Assembly: GCA_934216615.1 (NCBI GenBank)
Contig: CAKQCB010000003.1
Location: forward strand, 434,001-498,000
Reading direction: 5' to 3'
From: an uncultured Anaerolineae bacterium
Lineage (GTDB): Bacteria; Chloroflexota; Anaerolineae; Aggregatilineales; Phototrophicaceae
DNA: 64,000 nucleotides
Below are positions 47,601 to 54,056 of the stretch, piece by piece (the stretch's first letter is position 1; every line of letters begins with the position of its first letter). Below the pieces are notes generated by a model. That model did no database searches. It worked only from the letters and a program-made list of their open reading frames with translations, and had not been told where the DNA came from. The position numbers and the translations under genes were made by a program.

Positions 47601-47807
47601 TTACGCTTGCGGGGCGTAATCGAGTTCTTTCAACGTCGCTTCAATTCCAGCCCATTCGGCTGGAGCATCCCATTGAACCACAACCACTTTTGTGTTGACA
47701 TCTGCATCAACACGTGTAACGCCGGGAAGTTGGCCGACTTCAGTTTTGATGGTGTTCACACACCCATTACAACCGATGTTCGGAACCACAAACGTTTTGC
47801 TTTCCAT
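47601..47807 (-). CDS. heavy-metal-associated domain protein (copper-chaperone-like)
   Basis: A 68-aa HMA (CopZ/Atx1) fold. The metal site is the CxxC in VPNIGCNGCVNTIKTEV, followed by VDADVNTKVVVVQWDAPAEW and a final helix ATLKELDYA. It probably binds Cu(I) or another soft metal in the cytoplasm. The usual Met before the first Cys is not present (NIGC). No copper ATPase is adjacent, so its partner lies elsewhere. The gene is isolated. Confidence 0.88.
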   Translation of the reverse strand: MESKTFVVPNIGCNGCVNTIKTEVGQLPGVTRVDADVNTKVVVVQWDAPAEWAGIEATLKELDYAPQA

Positions 47808-48039
47808 CCCTAATAACTCCTCAATTTAAAGTCGTGTGCTTTCGACTTGCATAGATTGTTAATCTTTTGATGTTTTATTTCAAGGCATTATTACTATTTT
47901 TACTGGAGTCTGTAGTTTTATTTAAAAATATAGAGATATACTTAAAATATAATTCAGAGATTACAAGTCATATTTCATTCATTTATTCTAAAATCATAAT
48001 ATTCTCATATAAGTTGGTTCAATTAGGAAGGGTACTGAG

Positions 48040-48540
48040 ATGCCACTCTTAATCCGTGAAATGCAAGCTGAAGACTGGGACGCCGTACAACGCATTTATT
48101 CGGAAGGGTTTAAATCCAACAGCATGTTATTACAGAGCGAAGTGCTCGATTGGTATAACTGGGATCATACATATCTCTCTAAATGTCGTTATGTCGCTTT
48201 TTATCAACAAGAACTTGTAGGCTGGTTAGCCCTCACCCCCTATTCCCTGCGCAGAGAATACTTTGGCGTGGCAGAAACCCATGTGTTTGTGTATCCGAAT
48301 ACACACTATGTTAAAGTGGGTACAGCGCTCGTTCAGCACCTCATCCCCACTTCAGAAACAGCGGGCATCTGGACGCTTCAGGCGAATGTCTTCACAGAGA
48401 ATGACCCTGCAATTCACCTGTACACCAACTTGGAATTTAGAGTGGTTGGGGAAAGACAGCAGTTTGTGAAGTATAACGGTCAATGGCGTAACATCGTCAT
48501 GTTGGAACGTCGCAGTAAATGCGTTGGCATTGATTGCTGA
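48040..48540 (+). CDS. GNAT-family N-acetyltransferase
   Basis: The 166-aa protein begins LIREMQAEDWDAVQRIYSEG, the usual opening of phosphinothricin-acetyltransferase-like GNATs. It continues VFVYPNTHYVKVGTALVQHL where the acetyl-CoA loop should be; the usual R/Q-x-x-G-x-G/A is replaced by HYVKVGTA, so it is slightly degenerate. LYTNLEFRVVGERQQFVKYN is the typical C-terminal pattern. The substrate is unknown. AGGAAGGG stands upstream of the ATG. The 232-base AT-rich gap before it (47808-48039) holds a TATAAT at 47948-47953 and nothing else I can name. Confidence 0.82.
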   Translation: MPLLIREMQAEDWDAVQRIYSEGFKSNSMLLQSEVLDWYNWDHTYLSKCRYVAFYQQELVGWLALTPYSLRREYFGVAETHVFVYPNTHYVKVGTALVQHLIPTSETAGIWTLQANVFTENDPAIHLYTNLEFRVVGERQQFVKYNGQWRNIVMLERRSKCVGIDC

Positions 48541-48628
48541 AATCCCAAAAGTCAGATTCTCATTTACAAGTAAACAAACGAATATACAATTCAATAAGAC
48601 TAAATTTCATCGCGCTTGGAGAGTTTCA

Positions 48629-49399
48629 ATGGAAGCACTTTTTACTGCTGAAAATCTTATTGGCTTGCTCACCCTTACTATAATGGAGATTGTTCTCGGC
48701 ATCGACAACATCGTCTTTATTTCCATCCTCGCGTCAAAACTCCCCGCTGAACAACAAAACCGCGCCAGACAGCTCGGTTTAGCGATTGCGATGTTTGCCC
48801 GTATTGCCCTGCTCCTCACGGTATCCGTAATCGCCAGCTTGACCGAACCGCTGATCACCATTGCCGAATTTTCAATTTCAGGCAGAGACTTGATCTTGAT
48901 TGGCGGTGGTTTGTTCTTGATTTACAAGGCGACCCGCGAAATTCATCATAAATTAGAAGGTGAATCCGGCGAGATCAGTGAAGCGGTGGCGCCCTCTTTC
49001 CAAAGTGTCATCATTCAAATTTTGCTTCTTGACCTTGTGTTCTCGCTGGATTCTGTCATCACCGCTGTGGGGATGGTCAACCATGTAGAGATCATGATCG
49101 TCGCGGTGATCATCGCTGTGGGTGTCATGCTCATCGCCGCAAAACCACTCAGCGACTTTGTCAATCGTCACCCCACAGTCAAGATGCTCGCCCTCAGCTT
49201 CTTGTTGCTCATCGGGCTAACACTGTTGGTGGACGGCTTGCATCAACACATTCCCAAAGAATATGTCTACTTTGCAATGGGTTTCTCTGTGTTTGTAGAA
49301 TTCCTCAACCTGCGGGCTTCCAGCAGAAAGAAACACGAAGCGCCTGTTCAACTTAAACAACCGTATGTGTTCACAGAAACGCCCAAAACAAATCATTAG
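48629..49399 (+). CDS. TerC-family integral membrane protein
   Basis: 256 aa with seven or so membrane helices. The family motifs are IVLGIDNIVFISILASKLP in the first helix and LLDLVFSLDSVITAVGMV in the middle. Both contain acidic residues that likely coordinate metal within the membrane. It is related to tellurite-resistance TerC and to the Alx manganese exporters, so metal ion export is plausible. I start at the ATG at 48629, with GGAGAG six bases upstream; the longer frame overlaps the GNAT gene and adds a polar stretch unlike the family. Confidence 0.9.
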   Translation: MEALFTAENLIGLLTLTIMEIVLGIDNIVFISILASKLPAEQQNRARQLGLAIAMFARIALLLTVSVIASLTEPLITIAEFSISGRDLILIGGGLFLIYKATREIHHKLEGESGEISEAVAPSFQSVIIQILLLDLVFSLDSVITAVGMVNHVEIMIVAVIIAVGVMLIAAKPLSDFVNRHPTVKMLALSFLLLIGLTLLVDGLHQHIPKEYVYFAMGFSVFVEFLNLRASSRKKHEAPVQLKQPYVFTETPKTNH

Positions 49400-49420
49400 T
49401 CCCTGAAACGATGCGCATTC

Positions 49421-49461
49421 AAAAGGCGGATATGGGGTATTCCCTCATAACCGCCTTTTTT
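49421..49461. terminator. terminator between convergent terC and benE-like genes
   Basis: AAAAGGCGG pairs with CCGCCTTTT; an inner TATGGGG/CCCTCATA stem with one bulge extends it. T-runs flank both sides. Confidence 0.85.
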
Positions 49462-49463
49462 AA

Positions 49464-50723
49464 TTAAACAGATGCAACGGCTGGCTTGCGCGGACGCATC
49501 AACGCATAGACGAGCACACCCGCGATCAAACCCCAGAATGGAGCGCCGATCCCTAACAACGTAAAATCTGCCGCGGTGCATAAAAAGGTGACGATGGCCG
49601 CATCTCGATACTGTGGGTGTTCTAATGCGCCCCCAAGCGAAGATGCAATCACACCTACAAAGGATAACCCTGCGATAGTCGCCACAAACACGGGCGGAAA
49701 GCCTCTGAACAAACCGATAATAGTGGCGCCAAACAGCCCTAAGATGATATGCCAAACACCGGAAGCGACGGCTGTGCCATAACGTTTATCAGGGTCTGGC
49801 TGACCATCTGGCCCGACCACAATCGCCGCTGTGAGCGCGCCTAAACAATTACCATGACTGCCGAAAAAAGCGTAGACTGCTGATAACAATCCCGTGATGG
49901 TGAGAATCCCGTTGATTGGCGCATCATAATGATTTGCGCGTAAAACGGCCAAGCCCGGCGCATATTGTGAACTAAGAGCGAGCGCAAACAGAGGTAGGGA
50001 TAAACTGAGCACAGCATCTAAGGAAAAGGTCGGCATGACAACCTGCGGTACGGTCAACATGATCTCGACCTGCTCAAAATGGAGTTCGCCTAAGCCCGCC
50101 ACAATGATCACCCCGACGATAAGCGTCAATAAAGTCGGCGCGCGAAACTGCATCCGCTTGGCGAAGAAAAACGCGACCACCATCGCTATGACCAGAAAGG
50201 GACTGGTCGCGGTGTCGTCAAGGGTGTTAAAAATCGCGATGCCAAAGCGCAGTAACACGCCGCCCAATAACGCCAAGACGACAGGCTGAGGAACGACGCG
50301 CATCAGGCGTCCAAATAACCCGCTCATGCCGAGCAGTGCCAACGCCAACGCAGTGATGATGTAAGCCCCCACCGCATCGGAAAATGGAAACCGCATCAAA
50401 CTGACCGTGAGTAGTGCCGCCCCCGACGTAGAATAGGGCATCATGAGGGGCATACGAAACAACAGTGACAGCAGAATCGTACCGATGCCGTTCCCGACAA
50501 TCGCCGTCCAAACCCATGATGAGGTTTGTTCTGGGGTGAGGTTGGCATTTTCGGCCGCCTGTAAAATGATGAGTAACGGGCCGGTATAACTGATGAGCAC
50601 CACAATAAAGCCCGCGACAATCCCTGAAAGTGCGATTGTTTGAGGTAAGTCGCGCAGGTTCCGCATAAAATTTTTCAGCGTCGGCGGGGTCGGCGCAATC
50701 ATCATAGGCTCATGTGTCGCCAT
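49464..50723 (-). CDS. BenE-family benzoate/purine-type membrane transporter
   Basis: A roughly 419-aa polytopic protein of about twelve to fourteen helices. It has VLISYTGPLLIILQAAENAN in helix 1-2, MPLMMPYSTSGAALLTVSL in the half-helix region, and AFFGSHGNCLGALTAAIVVG in the second half. These are BenE (benzoate:H+ symporter) landmarks of the SulP/NCS2-like fold. The ATG at 50723 has AAGGA seven bases upstream. No benzoate degradation genes are in the window, so the substrate remains open. Confidence 0.85.
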   Translation of the reverse strand: MATHEPMMIAPTPPTLKNFMRNLRDLPQTIALSGIVAGFIVVLISYTGPLLIILQAAENANLTPEQTSSWVWTAIVGNGIGTILLSLLFRMPLMMPYSTSGAALLTVSLMRFPFSDAVGAYIITALALALLGMSGLFGRLMRVVPQPVVLALLGGVLLRFGIAIFNTLDDTATSPFLVIAMVVAFFFAKRMQFRAPTLLTLIVGVIIVAGLGELHFEQVEIMLTVPQVVMPTFSLDAVLSLSLPLFALALSSQYAPGLAVLRANHYDAPINGILTITGLLSAVYAFFGSHGNCLGALTAAIVVGPDGQPDPDKRYGTAVASGVWHIILGLFGATIIGLFRGFPPVFVATIAGLSFVGVIASSLGGALEHPQYRDAAIVTFLCTAADFTLLGIGAPFWGLIAGVLVYALMRPRKPAVASV

Positions 50724-50810
50724 GAAGTTATCCTTAAAGGGTTCGAATATAAATTCACCCTTTGATGATAGCGTATTCTTCAGCGCACCATAGATTCCAC
50801 ATAAGCACAC

Positions 50811-50840
50811 TTGAAGGGAACTGTTGCCATAGGCTACACT
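50811..50840 (+). promoter_or_regulatory. possible promoter of the DUF2461 gene
   Basis: TTGAAG (50811-50816) and TACACT (50835-50840) are 18 bases apart, 45 bases before the ATG, in the gap between the divergent BenE-like and DUF2461 genes. Confidence 0.4.
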
Positions 50841-50884
50841 TCTTTAGACCCTCTGTTCTAAAATATCCTCTTAAGGAGATGGTA

Positions 50885-51556
50885 ATGCCTGCAGAACTTC
50901 AGAAAACGCTCAATTTCCTGATGGATTTACGGGCGAACAATTCGCGCGAGTGGTTTGAAGACAATAAAAAACGATATGAAGAATCTCGAGCGATTGTCGA
51001 AACCTTGCTGGCCGACATCATCCAAAAATTCGGGAAAACAGAGGATTTAGGGGATGTCGAGCCGAAAGATTGTATCTTTCGCATTTACCGAGATGTCCGT
51101 TTCAGCAAGGATAAAACACCCTATAAAACTAATATCGGCTGTGTGATTGGCGCTGAAGGTCGTAAAAGCGAGGGGCGTTCCTACTATCTTCACATTGAAC
51201 CCTTAGACGAATCAGCCGTGGGGGCAGGCGCATGGAACCCAAGCCCTGAACAACTCAAAGCGATACGGCTGAACATTGCCGAAAACCCGAAAGCGCTGGA
51301 AAAAATTGTCGGCGCAAAGAATTTCAAGACGTTCTTCAAGACGTTGGCGGGGGATCGCGTCAAAACAAGTCCGAAAGGGTTTGATGCGAGTCACCCTGCG
51401 ATTGAGTTCTTAAAATATAAACAGTTCATGGGTTGGACAAACTTCTCTGACGAGGAACTTCTCAAAGACGATTTTGCTGACCAAGTCGTAGAACGCTTTA
51501 AAGCGCTCATCCCGCTCGAAACCTATCTACAGTCGATTTACGCCAAAATGCGTTAA
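50885..51556 (+). CDS. DUF2461 (TIGR02453) family protein
   Basis: A 223-aa cytoplasmic protein with the family features: TLNFLMDLRANNSREWFEDN near the start, FRIYRDVRFSKDKTPYKTNI, and the C-terminal KYKQFMGWTNFSDEELL. Members are widespread and uncharacterised. AAGGAG stands six bases before the ATG. The gene converges on the WXG100 group and shares a terminator with it; I see no reason to link the two functionally. Confidence 0.9.
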   Translation: MPAELQKTLNFLMDLRANNSREWFEDNKKRYEESRAIVETLLADIIQKFGKTEDLGDVEPKDCIFRIYRDVRFSKDKTPYKTNIGCVIGAEGRKSEGRSYYLHIEPLDESAVGAGAWNPSPEQLKAIRLNIAENPKALEKIVGAKNFKTFFKTLAGDRVKTSPKGFDASHPAIEFLKYKQFMGWTNFSDEELLKDDFADQVVERFKALIPLETYLQSIYAKMR

Positions 51557-51563
51557 GCCCTTC

Positions 51564-51602
51564 AAAGCGAAACTGCCCACAGGGTGTGAGCAGTTTCGCT
51601 TT
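51564..51602. terminator. terminator between DUF2461 and the WXG100-like operon
   Basis: AAAGCGAAACTGC pairs with GCAGTTTCGCTTT around a 13-base loop. It is the only hairpin between the convergent stops. Confidence 0.75.
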
Positions 51603-51624
51603 ATATGACTTTGGGGGTTCATTC

Positions 51625-51906
51625 TTACCCTGCTTGTTGTGCGCGTTCCCAATCTTCAGCCGACTTAATCGCATCTTGCGCTAATTCCGCAGTGGTTTCA
51701 GAAAGTTTCTTCACACGAGGTTGGATTTGCGCAATATACCGTTCGACAGCCAATGACCCAAACATACTCACCAAAGCGGATGCTTTCAGAATAGCCATTT
51801 GGGTTTCAAGAACCGCGTTCACCACCTTTAAAACTGAGCTGATTGTGTTCAAGGTATTGCCAATTTGCTTCACTTTAGCAGGTTCCATATGGCGTTGTGT
51901 TGCCAT
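51625..51906 (-). CDS. small helical protein of the WXG100-like operon (no WxG)
   Basis: A 93-aa protein with two predicted helices (KQIGNTLNTISSVLKVV and VKKLSETTAELAQDAIKSAE) joined by a hydrophobic middle, LKASALVSMFGSLAVERYI. No Trp-x-Gly turn is present. It is the last of four small genes and has AAGGAG eight bases before the ATG at 51906. By size, position and helical layout I regard it as a diverged WXG100-type partner or a helper of the secreted pair. Membership of the family is an inference. It has no signal peptide. Confidence 0.7.
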   Translation of the reverse strand: MATQRHMEPAKVKQIGNTLNTISSVLKVVNAVLETQMAILKASALVSMFGSLAVERYIAQIQPRVKKLSETTAELAQDAIKSAEDWERAQQAG

Positions 51907-51944
51907 GACATTCACTCCTTAAATTAAGCGGCGTTTATGCGGCT

Positions 51945-52274
51945 CTAGAAAATTTTCGAAAATTGGTCGTTCAAGTTGGAAGCAACTTGATTCATCTTGG
52001 ATTCAGCTTTATTGAAAACATCAATCGCTTTGGTGATTCCACTGATCAAGTTACCAAACACATTGGTGATGTTCTGCGCATCTTGAACTGCTTTTTGAAC
52101 TTTTCCTTTAAATTGGTCAGCATCTTCACCGCGCCAAATGTCATCAAACCCTTTGAGGATCATATTCGACATGGTATCAGCGATATCGTTTTGAACAATG
52201 TTGACTTGTTTATTCACAACATCCAAAACACCTTGAACGATCTTGGACGCGAGTTTAAAAATTGATCCAAACAT
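51945..52274 (-). CDS. WXG100-family protein (canonical WxG)
   Basis: A 109-aa helical hairpin protein with the WxG turn in KGFDDIWRGEDADQFKGKVQ. Two amphipathic helices flank it (NIVQNDIADTMSNMIL and AIDVFNKAESKMNQVASNL). WXG100 proteins are substrates and structural partners of type VII secretion. There is no YxxxD/E signal because the protein lacks Tyr entirely. GGAG lies nine bases before the ATG. It is third of the four-gene group. Confidence 0.83.
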   Translation of the reverse strand: MFGSIFKLASKIVQGVLDVVNKQVNIVQNDIADTMSNMILKGFDDIWRGEDADQFKGKVQKAVQDAQNITNVFGNLISGITKAIDVFNKAESKMNQVASNLNDQFSKIF

Positions 52275-52292
52275 GATAATTTTCTCCAGAAA

Positions 52293-52577
52293 CTAACGCA
52301 GCTGACTGGCTGCTTTGAGCAATTGTTCGAGTTCAACTTCCATAACACGGGCACGTTCTTCCATCTTCTGTGCCAAACGTTCAACCGATGCGGGGAGGGT
52401 CTTAGCAAATGCAGCGCTTAAAGTTTCACCTGCCTTACCTTGAAAACCACCATCATCAAGGGCCTTGGCTAAATTTTTAGATTTTTCACAAGTACCGCGC
52501 ATGATCTTTGCACCCTTGCGCAATTCGGCGATTCCTTGACGCATTTCTTCTTCACGAAACTGAATTCTGGATACCAT
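52293..52577 (-). CDS. WXG100-like protein with FxG turn
   Basis: A 94-aa helix-turn-helix-shaped protein. The turn reads LDDGGFQGKAGETLSAAF, with Phe in place of the Trp of WxG. The flanking helices are charged and long (FREEEMRQGIAELRKGAKIM; VERLAQKMEERARVMEVELE). Length and spacing fit WXG100. It has no Tyr and hence no YxxxD/E signal. AGGAG lies ten bases upstream of the start. It sits between the WxA and WxG paralogues on one transcript. Confidence 0.8.
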   Translation of the reverse strand: MVSRIQFREEEMRQGIAELRKGAKIMRGTCEKSKNLAKALDDGGFQGKAGETLSAAFAKTLPASVERLAQKMEERARVMEVELEQLLKAASQLR

Positions 52578-52630
52578 GAGGTTTTATCTCCTACAGGTCT
52601 AAAATGATCGAGAAAGAAACAACTAAAACT

Positions 52631-52942
52631 TTAGGAGAAGTTGGGCATGCAGGTGCAAGCTTCGTCTTCTGCGTCATCCAACGTCTTGGTGATTTCACGG
52701 GTAGCAGCGGCACCAGCCACTAAAGCTTTTTGGAGGCGATCAATCGCCGGCAATACTTCTTGTTCCATATTTTGATAGAACGTATTGGCCGCATCTGCTT
52801 TCCATCCACCGCCCTTGAGTGTGTTGAGTACCCCTTCCAAGTCCGCCTTATATTTCTGAATAGCACCAGCTTCCTCTTCGAGTGCATTGATATTGCTTTT
52901 CATAATCAAGCGGTTAAAAACAATACTTAGATCTGCAATCAT
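52631..52942 (-). CDS. WXG100-like protein with WxA turn and Cys-rich tail
   Basis: First of the four small genes, 103 aa. The turn is LKGGGWKADAANTFYQNMEQ: Trp is kept but Gly is replaced by Ala. Immediately after it, YQNME matches the YxxxD/E pattern, though it sits mid-protein rather than at the end. The C-terminus, EDEACTCMPNFS, has two cysteines as CTC, rare for the family. AAGG lies nine bases before the ATG. A promoter stands about 65 bases upstream. Confidence 0.8.
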   Translation of the reverse strand: MIADLSIVFNRLIMKSNINALEEEAGAIQKYKADLEGVLNTLKGGGWKADAANTFYQNMEQEVLPAIDRLQKALVAGAAATREITKTLDDAEDEACTCMPNFS

Positions 52943-53004
52943 GTTGTTTTACCTTTTGACTTCACCAACCCACTGGATTGGGGTTAGCAGACGAATATGA
53001 TTTC

Positions 53005-53033
53005 AAAATAGCATCAAAAAAAGTCCTTGTAAA
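53005..53033 (-). promoter_or_regulatory. probable promoter of the WXG100-like operon
   Basis: On the minus strand TTTACA (53033-53028), a 17-base spacer and TATTTT (53010-53005) precede the first small gene. The 202 or so remaining bases of the gap 52943-53234 are AT-rich and contain a TTGTAA-GTT-TTACAA palindrome overlapping the -35; I saw no gene there. Confidence 0.5.
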
Positions 53034-53234
53034 ACTTACAAACCGCATTAAGTTTCTCGTATTTTTATTGTAGGAAAAATCACAAACCCCATGTAATTAG
53101 GGCTTGAGTGAAAATCAATTCAAAATATCGCGAATTTTGTTTATGGGTTTTTTACAAGTTGGTAAAAATAGAGGTGAACTTTTTTTCAGTGTTTCTATGG
53201 TTTTATTTACAGCCATGATCATTTCATGGGGCGA

Positions 53235-54032
53235 TTATGAACGGATGAACGAACTGATCCGATCAAACAGGCCACCAGAAGGCGGGTTTGCCCCAACTTT
53301 AACGAGGATGAGTGTGAGGTTATCTGGCGCATTTCGCTCATGCACAAGCTGTACAAGGCGGTCTGCCAGTTCATCAATCGATTTTTCGCGCAGTAATTTT
53401 TCCATTTCCTGATCCGAAATCAGCGACCATATCCCATCGGAACAGATGAGGAATACATCCCCTGCCTGCGCTTCTAAACGAAAAAAGTTTGGCTCTAATG
53501 TTTTGGATTGTCCTAAAAAGCTGGAAATCTTAGTGACCCGTTTTGCGTTTCCATGCGGGTTACCACTGACTTGATCTTGCGAGATGCGATCCAGTGTTTT
53601 CGAGCGCATACGGTACACACGACTATCACCGACATTGGCGACGACCACTTCACCCGCAGGGGTGATGGCTACCCCTGCGAATGTCGTTCCGATGGTTACA
53701 ACGCCTAAATCCAACGCGGTGACTTTGACCGCTTCGTGGGCAATTTCCAGTGCGGTGCGCATCGCCCAGAACACATCTAACGTGGGGGGTAAGGTCGCGT
53801 ACACTTCAATGAACTTATCCACCGCCACGCGACTGGCAACTTCACCGTGAGGCAAGTTCCCGCCTACCCCATCAGCCAGCACAAAAATGGCGTGCTGCAT
53901 GATCTCTTCCGGTATTGGGATATGTGTGCGAAACGCATCCTGATTCACGGCGCGTTTTAAGCCGATTGCAGACCTTCCTGCAACCTGAATCTGCAAGCCA
54001 GTGATTTTTTTCGCAGCATCATATTCAGCCAT
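53235..54032 (-). CDS. PP2C-family serine/threonine phosphatase
   Basis: A 265-aa metal-dependent phosphatase. Motifs run in order: AIFVLADGVGGNLPHGEVAS (metal Asp, DGxGG), VANVGDSRVYRMR, VFLICSDGIWSLISDQE, and ERNAPDNLTLILVKVG with the last metal Asp. These are complete, so it should be active, unlike its kinase-like neighbour. The ATG at 54032 follows GGGGATGAG; a GTG four codons upstream is possible. It starts a few bases after the VWA/FHA gene, its likely co-transcribed partner, and probably reverses phosphorylation read by those FHA domains. Confidence 0.92.
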   Translation of the reverse strand: MAEYDAAKKITGLQIQVAGRSAIGLKRAVNQDAFRTHIPIPEEIMQHAIFVLADGVGGNLPHGEVASRVAVDKFIEVYATLPPTLDVFWAMRTALEIAHEAVKVTALDLGVVTIGTTFAGVAITPAGEVVVANVGDSRVYRMRSKTLDRISQDQVSGNPHGNAKRVTKISSFLGQSKTLEPNFFRLEAQAGDVFLICSDGIWSLISDQEMEKLLREKSIDELADRLVQLVHERNAPDNLTLILVKVGANPPSGGLFDRISSFIRS

Positions 54033-54056
54033 CTCATCCCCCACGAATACAGCTGT

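Noticed and set aside
53104..53412. Plus-strand frame with a hydrophobic start
   Set aside because: The second half mirrors the PP2C gene and the first half is AT-rich promoter DNA; no ribosome-binding site is present.
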